A stretch of DNA of 32,692 nucleotides from Ilumatobacteraceae bacterium (lineage in GTDB: Bacteria > Actinomycetota > Acidimicrobiia > Acidimicrobiales > Ilumatobacteraceae). Positions 9,891 to 20,203 of the stretch are shown here, piece by piece. Under the pieces are notes generated by a model. It ran no database searches. It worked only from the letters and a program-made list of their open reading frames with translations, and was not told the DNA's origin. How positions within the stretch are numbered: the first letter of the stretch is position 1; the number at the start of each line of letters is the position of its first letter. The position numbers and the translations under genes were made by a program. The stretch is from NCBI GenBank assembly GCA_023262255.1, contig JALRBT010000008.1, forward strand, positions 1-32,692, written 5' to 3'.

Positions 9891-10916
9891 TTAGCGGCGC
9901 GAGGTAGCGCCTTTTCGCACCGGCTTGCGCGACGCCTTCGGCGGCAGCAATCGGCTGAGCCGCGCCACCAACACCTCGAGCACCACTTCGTTTTCCAGTC
10001 CCGTTCCCCCGCGCAACGCCCGATCGGCGCGAGCCAGCAGATGCACCGCATCGGTGACCTTGGTGGAACCGAGCGCACGCGACAACTCGAGGTACTTGCG
10101 ACCCTGAAAATCGCTGCGTGAGTTGATGAGCGCCATCGCCTGCACCGGATCGGCGGCTCCCGATCCGTCGAGTCGCAACGCCTTCACGTAGTGGTTGTGC
10201 AGGAGCGACATGACCTGGAACGGATGAAACTCCCCGCTGCGCAACATGCGCCGCAACATGAAGAGTGCGTTGGCGGTGTCGCCGCCATCGATTGCATCGG
10301 TGAGATCCCACGGTTGCACGTGCCCGGCCTGACCGAGGAACGGGCTCACGTCGTCGAACGAGAGTCGCTGTTTTTCACCGTAGGTGGACACCAACACGTC
10401 GAGCAGCCCGGGTAAACGCGCGGAGTCCTGGCCGAGCCACTCCACCACCTCTTCCAGTGCCACGGTGTCGATCTTCAGGCCGGCCTCGATGAACTTGGTC
10501 TTGTACCACTCCACCAACTCCCGGCGCTTCGATGGTGGTGCGGTTTCGAACACGGTGGCACCGGCCTTCTTCAACGCATCGTTGAGTGCCTTTGGCACCC
10601 GGCCGCTCGCCGTAAGGATGAGATGACATTGCTCCGACGGGGTGCGTACGTAGTCGACGATCGGCGCATTGTCGAGCGGCGTGGTGTCGACGTTGCGAGC
10701 CACCACCACCTTGAAGTCGGAAAAGAGCGACTGTGTCTGTGCGGCGTTGACCACCTGTGCGACCATCGCATCACGATCGTCGGACTGCACGTCAGCAAAG
10801 TCGAACGACTCGTACACCGACGACCGATCGGCGTCGCCCACGAGTTGGTCGACCAGGTCCGAGAGTTGCGCAGAGATCAGTCGCGCATCGTCACCGGTGA
10901 TGAGATAGAACGGCAC
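9891..10916 (-). CDS. holA: DNA polymerase III subunit delta
   Basis: VPFYLITGDDARLISAQLSDLVDQL...GTGLENEVVLEVLVARLSRLLPP; conserved neighbourhood with rpsT and lepA. GTG start at 10916 proposed. Confidence 0.88.
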   Translation of the reverse strand: MPFYLITGDDARLISAQLSDLVDQLVGDADRSSVYESFDFADVQSDDRDAMVAQVVNAAQTQSLFSDFKVVVARNVDTTPLDNAPIVDYVRTPSEQCHLILTASGRVPKALNDALKKAGATVFETAPPSKRRELVEWYKTKFIEAGLKIDTVALEEVVEWLGQDSARLPGLLDVLVSTYGEKQRLSFDDVSPFLGQAGHVQPWDLTDAIDGGDTANALFMLRRMLRSGEFHPFQVMSLLHNHYVKALRLDGSGAADPVQAMALINSRSDFQGRKYLELSRALGSTKVTDAVHLLARADRALRGGTGLENEVVLEVLVARLSRLLPPKASRKPVRKGATSRR

Positions 10917-11179
10917 CCCTCTAGCCTCGCACGTCGGTGTGCGCGCCAGGCAACAGCCCCCACCAGGGCAACCCAGGCTGCAACGTCGACCACGCCCGAA
11001 TTCCGCGCCCGAGCGCCGAGTTCGGCCACCCACCGTGCAACTCGCAACTGCATCGCTGCACCAATCGCACCAACGAGCTGCTCGCGCGTTGCCACCTCGC
11101 TTCCTGCACGAGCCGCAACGCAGCACCACACGGCGACGATCACGTAGCGGGCGTGAGACTCGACGCCGCGCAATGTCAC
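10877..11179 (-). CDS. Small putative membrane-associated protein, unknown function (tentative)
   Basis: GTG-start segment VTLRGVESHARYVIVAVWCCVAARAG...VVDVAAWVALVGAVAWRAHRRARLEG within the longer ORF 10877..11629. Hydrophobic stretch followed by basic residues and plausible codon usage, but overlaps the holA start by about 40 nt. Confidence 0.35.
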   Translation of the reverse strand: MTLRGVESHARYVIVAVWCCVAARAGSEVATREQLVGAIGAAMQLRVARWVAELGARARNSGVVDVAAWVALVGAVAWRAHRRARLEGCRSISSPVTMRD

Positions 11180-11212
11180 CTTCGAAACCAACGAGCCAAT
11201 ATCATTGCGCAG

Positions 11213-11614
11213 GTGACGGTTCCGGGTGGCGTGGTCGCCTATCGCTCCGTGTTGCGTCGCAAGGGTGGCGTGTACGCCGTCGCCGGAGCGGGCATCGTTG
11301 CAGTCCTGGGCGGCATGCTCATGTTGCTGCCGGGACGCGTGACGGGCGTCGTGGGTTTTGCACTGATCGTTGCGGCGTGCCCGCTGTTGGTGGCCTTCGG
11401 CGTACCGATCACGTCCAGTGTCGGCACCATCGCCATCGGCGTGGCGCTCAGCCTGGTGTCGTGGCTGGTGCTTGGTCAATGGGCTGCGCATCGCGCCACC
11501 AAACGCCCCGTGGCCGACTGGCGGGATTGGCGGTCGGTCATGTGGCCACTGGCGTTGGCGATGACCATCGGTGGATTCGCGGGTTTTGCGTTGTTCGCAC
11601 TCAGCGTGCTGTAG
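11213..11614 (+). CDS. Putative integral membrane protein, unknown function
   Basis: Downstream part of ORF 10937..11614 from GTG at 11213: several hydrophobic segments (GGVYAVAGAGIVAVLGGMLMLLPGRVTGVVGFALIVAACPLLVAFGV...). The upstream part of that ORF looks non-coding. Confidence 0.6.
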   Translation: MTVPGGVVAYRSVLRRKGGVYAVAGAGIVAVLGGMLMLLPGRVTGVVGFALIVAACPLLVAFGVPITSSVGTIAIGVALSLVSWLVLGQWAAHRATKRPVADWRDWRSVMWPLALAMTIGGFAGFALFALSVL

Positions 11615-11694
11615 CGCGCACGACCACACCGCACGCGGCTACTCGTTCGCGGAGCGACTCAGCCTCATGGGCGAACAATTGGCTTCGGTATCGC

Positions 11695-11841
11695 TCATAC
11701 GCGAACGAACGGCTTCAGCTCGGCCAGTTTCGCCGGACCGATACCACGCACCGCGAGCAGATCATCCACCGATGCAGATGGCCCGTTGCGCGACCGATCA
11801 TCGACGATGGCGCGCGCGGTCGACGGCTCGACGCCGGGCAT
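11695..11841 (-). pseudogene. ComEA-type C-terminal helix-hairpin-helix fragment
   Basis: Manual minus-strand translation: MPGVEPSTARAIVDDRSRNGPSASVDDLLAVRGIGPAKLAELKPFVRV*. Matches the ComEA (HhH)2 C-terminus; the usual signal/SLBB and VNLNTA parts are not seen upstream. Confidence 0.6.
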
Positions 11842-11899
11842 CCGACTGCCACTGGCAACCGCGTGCGCCGGCCGGCAGTGCCAGCTGGGTGAACCGTAG

Positions 11900-12622
11900 T
11901 TAGGCGAAGAGCATTCCCGTCATCTTGCGACGGTAGGTGGCAGTGCGCGGATCGCCAGGGCCCATCGTGTCGAGAATCTCCAAGAAGCGCTTGCGCGCCT
12001 CCTCATCGGCCTTTACCAACGGCAACAGTGCATCGAGCTGCACCGCATAGTTGTCGTCGGGGACGAACATCGCCTTGGCCCGCTCCACCAGCGCGACCAC
12101 CTTCGGGGTTTGCGGGATGCGCTGCAAGATTTCCAGCGCGTCGGTGACTGCGTTGTTCGATAACAACAACGTTGCCAGTGCCAACACCACTTGTTCGTTG
12201 GCGGGCTCCATCTTCAACGCCTCACGAAGACTGGCTTCGTCGCCGCGCGCAAGCAGCGTGGCAACATCCACGACGTCTCCACCCGGATTCAACTTGCCGA
12301 CGAAGGTTCGCACCTCGTGTTCGGGCAGCGCGCCCATGAAACCATCGACCACCTGGCCATCCTTCAGCGCGTACACCGCGGGGATCGACTGCACCTGAAA
12401 CGCCTGTGCAATTCCCGGATTCTTGTCGACGTCCACCTTGGCCAGCACCACCTTGCCGCCGGTAGCCGAAACCACCTTCTCCAGGATCGGCCCGAGGGTC
12501 TTGCACGGACCGCACCAGCTGGCCCACAAGTCCACCACCACGGGAGTGGTCTTGGAACGCTCGATGACCTCTTTTTGGAACGTTGCATCGCTTACATCAA
12601 TGACGCCGACTGCAGAACTCAC
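11900..12622 (-). CDS. Thioredoxin-domain protein with TPR-like C-terminus (YbbN/CnoX-like)
   Basis: VVVDLWASWCGPCKTLGPILEKV...VQSIPAVYALKDGQVVDGFMGALPE plus an alpha-helical C-terminal extension (EILDTMGPGDPRTATYRRKM). Confidence 0.88.
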   Translation of the reverse strand: MSSAVGVIDVSDATFQKEVIERSKTTPVVVDLWASWCGPCKTLGPILEKVVSATGGKVVLAKVDVDKNPGIAQAFQVQSIPAVYALKDGQVVDGFMGALPEHEVRTFVGKLNPGGDVVDVATLLARGDEASLREALKMEPANEQVVLALATLLLSNNAVTDALEILQRIPQTPKVVALVERAKAMFVPDDNYAVQLDALLPLVKADEEARKRFLEILDTMGPGDPRTATYRRKMTGMLFA

Positions 12623-12684
12623 GCGCTCACGATACCGCTGTGCGAACCAAGCCGTTCCAGCGCGCCAACGAGTAGTTTTGCCGC

Positions 12685-13725
12685 ATGGCTGACGCGGTCC
12701 GTGACGGCATCCATACCGCCACCGTCACACCATGGCTTGCCGAACATGTCTCGGGTTTCGCTCCCCCGTTCACCGCCGAGGTCATCGCCGGCGGGCACTC
12801 AAACCTCACGTTCAAACTCACCGACGCCAACGGCACCCGGTACGTGTTGCGACGACCGCCGCTGTCGCACACCCTCGCCAGCGCGCACGACATGGGTCGC
12901 GAACATCGCATCATCCACGCGCTGCGCCACACCGACGTGCCGGTGGCCCCCGCCCTGGCGATGTGCGACGATCCCGCCGTGAACGGCGCGCCGTTCTACG
13001 TGATGGGCTACGTGGAGGGGCACGTGATTCGCGACGCCACCATCGCCGAACGCGTCCTTAGCGAATCGGCGCGGCGCAACGCCAGCGAAACACTCATCGA
13101 CACCATGGCGGCGATTCACGGACTGAACCTGGACCACGTGGGTCTTTCCGATCTGGCGCGACACGAGGGATACATCGCCCGACAACTCAAGCGTTGGTAC
13201 GGGCAGTTCAACGCACAAAAAACTCGCGATCTGCCGTTGCTCGACGAGGTGCACGATGCGCTGGTGCAGAGCATTCCCGAACAGGGGCCCGCCACCATCG
13301 TGCACGGCGACTACCGCCTGGACAACTGCATCGTGAACGATGACGGCCGCATCGTCGCCGTGCTCGACTGGGAGATTTGCACGCTGGGCGATCCGCTCGC
13401 CGACCTGGGCCTACTCATGGCGTACTACACCGGACCCGAGGACGAAGCGTCGGCATGGCAGGCGCAGGCGAACCGCGTGAAGGGCTTCCTCAACCGCGCC
13501 GATTTGGTGGAGCGATATGCGCGCATCACCTCGCGTGACGTGTCGCAACTGGATTTCTACACCGCGTTCGCGTTCTGGAAACTGGCCTGCATCATCGAGG
13601 GTGTGTACGCGCGCTACCTCGGTGGTGCGCTCGGTGATCGATCGGCCGACGAGTTGGCGCCGTTTGCCGCCCAGGTTGAGGCGGCAGTCACAGCGGCATA
13701 CCGGTCGCTGTCACGCCTACACTGA
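12685..13725 (+). CDS. Phosphotransferase/aminoglycoside phosphotransferase-family protein (acyl-CoA dehydrogenase-associated type)
   Basis: GGHSNLTFKL, YVLRRPP, IVHGDYRLDNCIV and VAVLDWEICTLGDPLADLG motifs. Confidence 0.88.
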   Translation: MADAVRDGIHTATVTPWLAEHVSGFAPPFTAEVIAGGHSNLTFKLTDANGTRYVLRRPPLSHTLASAHDMGREHRIIHALRHTDVPVAPALAMCDDPAVNGAPFYVMGYVEGHVIRDATIAERVLSESARRNASETLIDTMAAIHGLNLDHVGLSDLARHEGYIARQLKRWYGQFNAQKTRDLPLLDEVHDALVQSIPEQGPATIVHGDYRLDNCIVNDDGRIVAVLDWEICTLGDPLADLGLLMAYYTGPEDEASAWQAQANRVKGFLNRADLVERYARITSRDVSQLDFYTAFAFWKLACIIEGVYARYLGGALGDRSADELAPFAAQVEAAVTAAYRSLSRLH

Positions 13726-13733
13726 CCAGCCAG

Positions 13734-14633
13734 ATGTCGTCGTCAGATTCGACACCCCGCTCATACCGATTGCACGAGAGTTATTCGGCTCTGCCGACGT
13801 TGTCGTCGCCCCTGTTGGTGGTGATGCTGCAGGGCTGGATCGACGCCAGTTCGGCCGCACATGCGGCGATGACGCGACTAATCGACGTGTCGGGGGCAAC
13901 CACGCTCGTCACCTTCGATGCCGATGAATACCTCGATTTTCGAGCCCGTCGCCCCACCATGGAACTTCGCGAGGGCATCAACACCCGCTTGGATTGGCCA
14001 TCGACGGAGATCATGCTCGGTCATGACATCAACGGCAAGGAACTCCTGCTGCTCACCGGACACGAGCCGGACTCCAAGTGGAACCAGTTCGCCACCACGG
14101 TCGGCGAACTTGCCACGACCCTCGGCGTGCGCAAGATGATCGGGTTGGGGGCCTATCCCTTCGCCACACCGCACACGCGTGCCGTGAACTTGTCGTGCAC
14201 GTCTCCATCGTCGGATGCCATCGTGGGCTTGCCGTACGTTCGCAGTTCGGTCGACGTGCCGGCGGGAATCGAGGCCGTGCTCGAGCACGTGCTGACCGGA
14301 CGCGGCATTCCGTCCGTCGGAATCTGGGCGCAGGTGCCGCACTACGCAACCACCATGCCGTATCCGGCCGCCACCGTGGCGCTCCTCGGCGCGGTGTGCG
14401 ACACTGGCGGGATCTCGCTCGACGTCAGCGCCGTACGCGCCGACGCCTCCGCGCATCGCGAACGCCTCGACACGTTGGTTGCATCTAACCCGGAGCATGC
14501 GCAGTTGCTCTCACAGCTGGAATCCGCCTACGACGCGGCCCACCAGCGTGATGACTCCACCGCCGACATTCCGTCGGGCGACGAGTTGGCCGCGCAGTTC
14601 GAGGCGTACCTACGCGATCAGCGCCGCGACTAG
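13734..14633 (+). CDS. PAC2-family protein
   Basis: LLVVMLQGWIDASSAAHAAM, DADEYLDFRARRP, LLLLTGHEPDSKWNQF, SVGIWAQVPHYA are typical of actinobacterial PAC2 proteins. Confidence 0.88.
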   Translation: MSSSDSTPRSYRLHESYSALPTLSSPLLVVMLQGWIDASSAAHAAMTRLIDVSGATTLVTFDADEYLDFRARRPTMELREGINTRLDWPSTEIMLGHDINGKELLLLTGHEPDSKWNQFATTVGELATTLGVRKMIGLGAYPFATPHTRAVNLSCTSPSSDAIVGLPYVRSSVDVPAGIEAVLEHVLTGRGIPSVGIWAQVPHYATTMPYPAATVALLGAVCDTGGISLDVSAVRADASAHRERLDTLVASNPEHAQLLSQLESAYDAAHQRDDSTADIPSGDELAAQFEAYLRDQRRD

Positions 14634-15673
14634 GCGCCGAAACCCGTCAGCCAGGCGTGCACGTTGCGCCCAAGCGCCTGCACGTCGTAGCCGCCCTCTT
14701 GCAGCACCACCGTGGGCAATCCAAGTTGGGCGATCAGTGCACCACTTCGCGCGAACCCTTCCGTGGTCACCGCGAGGTCGGCGATGGGATCAGTGATGAA
14801 CGTATCGAGACCGAGCGACACGATGAGCGCCGTGGGCTTGAACGCGGCAATCTTCTCCGCGCAGTTGGACAACGCCGCGATGTACGCGTCGTCCGCCGTG
14901 CGCTTGGGGAGCGGCACGTTGAACGTTGCACCGAGCCCCCTGCCAGTGCCGGTTTCGTCAGCATGACCAGTGAAGTACGGGTAGGCGCGACGCGGGTCGC
15001 CGTGCAGTGACACGTACTGCACGTCGTCACGGTCGTAGAAGATTTCCTGCGTGCCGTTGCCGTGATGGTAATCCACATCGAGCACGGTGACTTTTCCGCC
15101 GGTGCGCTGCACGATATCGTGCGCGGCGATGGCCGCGTTATTGAAGAAGCAATAGCCGCCGTACAAGTCGCGTGTGGCGTGATGCCCCGGAGGTCGGCAC
15201 AGCCCGTACACCGCACGCTCTCCCCCGAGCACGCGATCACTCGCCGTGAGCGCGGTGTCCACCGCCGCACGAGCAGCGTCGTACGTGCCTTGCGTCAGCG
15301 GCGTGGTGGTTTCGAAACACCACCAGCCGAGGCGGGCCGTGATCGAGTCGGGCTCGTTGGTATCACCCATTCGGTTTCGGATGTCGTCGCGATAAAAAAT
15401 GTCGGGCACCACCTCGCGGCGCCGGCCCACTTCGTGCTGATACTCCGCCCAGGCCAGCGAGAGGAAGTCGATCAACCCCTCGTCGTGGATGGCCTTGATC
15501 GGTTCGGCGCCGTGCTCGGTGGGCCCACAAAACGCAAATCGGGAGTCCGCGGCGAGGGTCGACCTGATGGTTTCGGCGCGACCGGTGTGCTCGAACGGCG
15601 AATGGGTGATGGAGGATTCGATCTCGGTGGCCGGATCGTGCAGCAGGTGCTTGGGCGTGTAGACGACGTGCAC
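14630..15673 (-). CDS. Histone deacetylase / acetylpolyamine amidohydrolase-family protein
   Basis: RPPGHHA, YCFFNNAAIAA, VLDVDYHHGNGTQEIFY, SLGLDTFITDP, LQEGGYDV: the zinc hydrolase motifs of the family. Confidence 0.92.
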   Translation of the reverse strand: MHVVYTPKHLLHDPATEIESSITHSPFEHTGRAETIRSTLAADSRFAFCGPTEHGAEPIKAIHDEGLIDFLSLAWAEYQHEVGRRREVVPDIFYRDDIRNRMGDTNEPDSITARLGWWCFETTTPLTQGTYDAARAAVDTALTASDRVLGGERAVYGLCRPPGHHATRDLYGGYCFFNNAAIAAHDIVQRTGGKVTVLDVDYHHGNGTQEIFYDRDDVQYVSLHGDPRRAYPYFTGHADETGTGRGLGATFNVPLPKRTADDAYIAALSNCAEKIAAFKPTALIVSLGLDTFITDPIADLAVTTEGFARSGALIAQLGLPTVVLQEGGYDVQALGRNVHAWLTGFGA

Positions 15674-15678
15674 GAGCG

Positions 15679-16317
15679 TTAGTCAAACGACGGTGCGCTG
15701 CGCAGTGAGCGCTTCAATTCGGCCATGCCCGAGGTGGTGGCCAACGTCTCCACGGCATCCCACAGTCGCAGCGCCTCCGCGCCACGTGGAATCGACGAGA
15801 TCACCGGACCAAAGAAGCTCGCCTCATTGGGCTTATCGGGGTGGAACACCAAAATCGGCGTGCCAACGTCCTTGCCGGTGAGCTCCAAGGCTCGCGAGGT
15901 CTCGTATCGAATGACCTCGTCGTGCAACTCGTCGGTTCCGCTATCGGCCCACTGTGGGTTGAGACCGGCTTCGCTCAACACGCTGCGGGCGAAGTCCTTC
16001 AATTCGGTGGAATCCTTGGGGCGTCGCTTGTCGACGTGGATGGCCTTACCCAACGCGGTGTACACCGCGGCAACTGCATCATTGCCGGCGGCGGCTCGGG
16101 CAGCACTCGCAACACGCAGGGCTTGCAGGCCAGACATGTGACCGTCGCGCCACGGCATGTTGCCCTCGTTGTAGCCCCGGTCGTTGTTGATCATGAACAG
16201 CGAAATGAACTTCCACGACACGTCGTAACCCCGCTGCTCCTGCACCTCCACGACCCAACGTGAGGTGATGTATGCCCAGGGGCACACCGGGTCGAAGTAG
16301 AACTGCAGATCGGCCAT
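15679..16317 (-). CDS. DsbA-family protein similar to mycobacterial Rv2466c (mycothiol-dependent nitroreductase), CPWA active site
   Basis: MADLQFYFDPVCPWAYITSRWVVEVQ...GTPILVFHP...FFGPVISSIPRGAEALRLWDA. Start taken at MADLQF. Confidence 0.85.
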   Translation of the reverse strand: MADLQFYFDPVCPWAYITSRWVVEVQEQRGYDVSWKFISLFMINNDRGYNEGNMPWRDGHMSGLQALRVASAARAAAGNDAVAAVYTALGKAIHVDKRRPKDSTELKDFARSVLSEAGLNPQWADSGTDELHDEVIRYETSRALELTGKDVGTPILVFHPDKPNEASFFGPVISSIPRGAEALRLWDAVETLATTSGMAELKRSLRSAPSFD

Positions 16318-16322
16318 GGTGA

Positions 16323-19112
16323 CTACACGCGCTCGATTTCGCGCAGATCGTAGGTTTCGATGAGGTCGCCCTGCTTCAAGTCCTGGAAGTCGGTGAGCGA
16401 GATACCGCACTCGAACCCTTCGCGAACTTCCTTCACGTCGTCCTTGAAGCGACGCAGTGTGTTGATGGCACCCTTCCAGATGATCACGCCATCGCGCAAG
16501 AAGCGCACCTTCGAGCCACGGGTGATGACACCCGAGCGAACGAAGCAGCCCGCCACCGCGCCAACCTTGGGTGCGCGGAACAGTTCGCGTACCTCGGCTT
16601 CGCCGGTGACTACTTCCTCGAACTCGGGGGCGAGCAAGCCCTTCATCGCCTTGTCGATGTCCTCGATCACCTTGTAGATCACTTCGTAGGTTCGGATCTC
16701 CACGTTCTCGGCTTCGGCGAGGTCGCGCACCTTGCGATCCGGACGCACGTTGAAGCCGATGATGGTGGCGTTGGTGGTGGCAGCGAGCGTGATGTCGTTC
16801 TCCGTAATGGATCCCACGCCGCGGTGGACGAAGGCGGCTTTTACATCGTCGCGCTCCAACTTGCGCAGGCTCTCGGTGACCGCCTCCAACGAGCCGTGCA
16901 CGTCGGCCTTGATCAACAAGTTGAGCGTTGCAGTCTCTCCCGCCTGAATCTGGGTGAAGATGTCCTCGAGCTTGACGCCCTTTTGCGTACGGGCATCGCC
17001 ACGCTGGGCCAACAACCGCTGACGTTGGGCGCGCGAGTCGGCGACGGTGCGCGCGGTGCGGTCGTCTGGCGCGATACGGAACTCGTCACCGGCCTGCGGC
17101 ACGGCGGACAAGCCCAACACCTGCACGGGTGCGGATGGACCGGCTTCCTTGATCTGTTCGCCGCGGTCGTTGATGATGGCGCGTACGCGACCCCAGGCGG
17201 CCCCCGCCACCATCGGATCACCGACCTTGAGCGTTCCCTTGTCCACCAACACGGTGGCGACCGGACCGCGACCCACGTCGAGGCGAGCCTCGAGCACGAA
17301 GCCCTTGGCGCGACCGCTGGGGTTGGCGGTGAGTTCTTCCACCTCTGCAACCACCAGCAATTGTTCGAGCAGTTCATCGATGCCGATGCCCTGCTGGGCG
17401 GACATCTCCACCATGATGGTGTCGCCACCCCACTGCTCGGGCACGAGTCCCTGCTCGGCCACCGCCGACATTGTGCGTTGCACGTCGGCATTCTCCTTGT
17501 CGATCTTGTTGATCGCCACGATGATCGGCACCTCGGCCGCGCGTGCGTGACTGATTGCCTCGATGGTCTGGGGCATCACGCCGTCGTCGGCAGCAACCAC
17601 CAGCACCACGATGTCGGTAACGCCTGCACCACGGGCACGCATCTTGCTGAAGGCCGCGTGACCTGGCGTGTCGATGAACGTGATGAGTTTGTCGTTCTTG
17701 GTCACCTGGTACGCACCAATGTGCTGGGTGATACCGCCGGCCTCACCAGCGACAACGTTTGCGGAGCGAATCTTGTCGAGCAACGTGGTTTTTCCGTGGT
17801 CGACGTGACCCATGATGGTGACGATCGGCGGACGGGTCTGCTGTGCGGCTTCGTCGGCGTCGTCGGAGTCGTCGAAGAGCGCCTGCAACTCCATCTCTTC
17901 TTGTTGACCCGGATCGACGAGGATGACTTCGGCGCCGACCTCCATCGCGAAGAGTTCCATCTGCTCGTCGGCGAGCGACATGGTGGCGGTCACCATCTCG
18001 CCCTGCTCGAGCAGGAAGCGAACCACGTCGACCGCACCACGGTTCAACTTGGGGGCGAACACCTGCGCCGACGAACCTCGCTCGACAACGATGGGGCCCT
18101 CGGGCACCGGAGCATTGCTCGGCGCGTACTGCGCGGGCTGCAATGCCTGCAGCTGCTCCATGTCCTTGCGACGCTGTTCGCGCGTCTTTTTTCGTGCACC
18201 GCGACGATTACCGCCGGCGCGCGCGTTGGGTCCGCGGCCCTGCGGGCCTCCGACCTGTCGACCAAGGCCCGATCCTCTACCGCCTGCGGGGCGGGGGCCG
18301 GGTGCGCCTGGTCGCGCACCAGTACCGCCCGGACGCGGCGCGCTTCTGCCCAGGCTGGATGACGAAAAGCGACCCATGCGACCCGATGCACCCGGTCGCG
18401 GCGCACCGCCGGGGCGTGGTCTGCGGGAATCCGGACCCGGCGGACGACGTGCAGGTGGTGGTGGAACGCGGTTTCCGCCGGGTGGCGGCGGAATCGTTCG
18501 ACCACCAGCGGGCACCGTGCGCGGCCCACTCGACGGCGCGGTTCCCGGAGGCGGCACGGGAGTACCGGGAGTCGTGGGTGGACGCGTTGCCGGCGGACGA
18601 CTGGTGATGGCGTTACCCGGACGCGACGACACCACGCGTGGTGCCGGCGACACCGGTGGCGTTGCTGCCGCAGGCGGCGCAGTGTCGGGAGTGGTTGGTG
18701 GCGTCACCACGCTGGTAACCACGGTTGCGGGAGGCAAGGTGGATGCCGGTGTCGACTGTGCCGTCGACTGTGCCGTCGCGGCGCCGGTATTCGACTTGGT
18801 GGTTTCGACGTCGGCCGGTTTGGTTTCGGTGGTGTCGGGCTCGGTCGTCGACTTCTTTGCTCGTGCAGTCTTGGGCTTGGCTTCCTCGTCGCCGGTTGCG
18901 GCCTTCTTGGCGCGCTTGGGCTTGTCGACGATCGGCTCGCCCTTCAGACCTTTTTCTTCGGCGTGGCGACGCACACGATCGGCTTGCGCCTCCACCATGC
19001 TGGATCCGGCCGATACCACGCCAACACCGATGGTGGAGCACAGTTCGATGACCTGCTTGGAGGTCATACCGAGCTCTTTGGCGAGCGTGGAAACGCGGAC
19101 GGTCTTGCTCAA
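16323..19112 (-). CDS. infB: Translation initiation factor IF-2
   Basis: [44 protein letters not shown]-terminal [24 protein letters not shown] and a Pro/Gly/Arg-rich linker. TTG start at 19112 overlaps the nusA stop (TTGA). Confidence 0.96.
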   Translation of the reverse strand: MSKTVRVSTLAKELGMTSKQVIELCSTIGVGVVSAGSSMVEAQADRVRRHAEEKGLKGEPIVDKPKRAKKAATGDEEAKPKTARAKKSTTEPDTTETKPADVETTKSNTGAATAQSTAQSTPASTLPPATVVTSVVTPPTTPDTAPPAAATPPVSPAPRVVSSRPGNAITSRPPATRPPTTPGTPVPPPGTAPSSGPRTVPAGGRTIPPPPGGNRVPPPPARRPPGPDSRRPRPGGAPRPGASGRMGRFSSSSLGRSAPRPGGTGARPGAPGPRPAGGRGSGLGRQVGGPQGRGPNARAGGNRRGARKKTREQRRKDMEQLQALQPAQYAPSNAPVPEGPIVVERGSSAQVFAPKLNRGAVDVVRFLLEQGEMVTATMSLADEQMELFAMEVGAEVILVDPGQQEEMELQALFDDSDDADEAAQQTRPPIVTIMGHVDHGKTTLLDKIRSANVVAGEAGGITQHIGAYQVTKNDKLITFIDTPGHAAFSKMRARGAGVTDIVVLVVAADDGVMPQTIEAISHARAAEVPIIVAINKIDKENADVQRTMSAVAEQGLVPEQWGGDTIMVEMSAQQGIGIDELLEQLLVVAEVEELTANPSGRAKGFVLEARLDVGRGPVATVLVDKGTLKVGDPMVAGAAWGRVRAIINDRGEQIKEAGPSAPVQVLGLSAVPQAGDEFRIAPDDRTARTVADSRAQRQRLLAQRGDARTQKGVKLEDIFTQIQAGETATLNLLIKADVHGSLEAVTESLRKLERDDVKAAFVHRGVGSITENDITLAATTNATIIGFNVRPDRKVRDLAEAENVEIRTYEVIYKVIEDIDKAMKGLLAPEFEEVVTGEAEVRELFRAPKVGAVAGCFVRSGVITRGSKVRFLRDGVIIWKGAINTLRRFKDDVKEVREGFECGISLTDFQDLKQGDLIETYDLREIERV

Positions 19113-20203
19113 GCGGTTGCACCACCTGCGGCGTCGTCGGCAGCCGGGGCCTCGGCGGGCGAATCTGCAACATCGGCTACGGGTGCCGGCGTATTCTCCA
19201 CCGTGAGACCAGCGGCTTCGCTCTCGCTTCGTACGTCGAGACGCAGTCCGCACAACTGGGCGGCCAACTTGGCGTTGATTCCTGCGCGACCGATGGCCAG
19301 CGACAACTGGAAGTCGGGCACGATGACGTCGGCCTGGGTACCGTCGTCGCTGATGTTCACCTCGGTGACCTTCGCAGGCGACATCGCGTTGATGATCATC
19401 GAACGCTTGTCCTCGCTGTAGGTGACGATGTCGATCTTCTCGCCACGCAGTTCGGTAACCACGCGCTTCACGCGATCGCCGCGTCCACCAACGCAGGCAC
19501 CGATCGGGTCGATGCGCTGGTCGTTGGATGCCACGGCAATCTTGCAGCGCTGACCGGGCTCACGTGCGATGGCCATGATGCTCACCTGGCCATTGACGAT
19601 CTCGGGTACTTCCATCTGGAACAACTTGAACACCAAGCCCGGATGGCTGCGGCTCACCACTACTTGCGGTCCGCGCTCAGTCTGGCGAACTTCCACGATG
19701 AACACCTTGAAGGTTCCGTCGGTGGAGCCGCGCAACTCGTTGGGCACCTGCTCCGACAACGGCATGATTCCCTCGCCACCGCTCATGTCGATGATGAGGT
19801 ACTTGCGCTCGGAACTGCGATCGGGCATCAGTCGAATACGGCCGGCGACGATCTCGCCTTCCTTGTTGCGGAACTGGTCGTACTTGCCCTGGTATTCCAC
19901 CTCGCGGATGCGCTGACTCAACACCGCGCGGAACGTGGACGCTGCGATGCGACCCAACTCGTCGCGGCTCGGGGTGTCGTCACGCTCGTTGCACCAGTTG
20001 CCGTCGGCATCGATGTCGTAGGCCGTGAAAGTCATCTCCATGGTGTCCGGGTTCAGTCCGACGATCACTTCCTCGGCGGCGCCGGGACGCTTCTTATAGG
20101 CCGTGGCCAAGGCCTCGACCAGCACCTGCAACAGCGCATCGATGGACAAGCCGCGATCCGCGGCGATCATCCGAATGGCTTCCTTCATGTCTGACTGATT
20201 CAT
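19109..20203 (-). CDS. nusA: Transcription termination/antitermination factor NusA
   Basis: MNQSDMKEAIRMIAADRGLSIDALLQVLVEALATAYKKR; S1/KH region with PGQRCKIAVASNDQRIDPIGACVGGRGDRVKRVVTELRGEKIDIV. Confidence 0.96.
   Translation of the reverse strand: MNQSDMKEAIRMIAADRGLSIDALLQVLVEALATAYKKRPGAAEEVIVGLNPDTMEMTFTAYDIDADGNWCNERDDTPSRDELGRIAASTFRAVLSQRIREVEYQGKYDQFRNKEGEIVAGRIRLMPDRSSERKYLIIDMSGGEGIMPLSEQVPNELRGSTDGTFKVFIVEVRQTERGPQVVVSRSHPGLVFKLFQMEVPEIVNGQVSIMAIAREPGQRCKIAVASNDQRIDPIGACVGGRGDRVKRVVTELRGEKIDIVTYSEDKRSMIINAMSPAKVTEVNISDDGTQADVIVPDFQLSLAIGRAGINAKLAAQLCGLRLDVRSESEAAGLTVENTPAPVADVADSPAEAPAADDAAGGATA

Noticed and set aside
16824-18362. 512-aa + strand ORF opposite infB (and similar long ORFs opposite proS 21242..22699, rseP 25532..26839 and lepA 7894..8814)
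   Set aside because: Antisense open frames typical of high-GC DNA; His/Arg/Gly-rich composition, no recognisable domains, and each lies on a clearly conserved gene.
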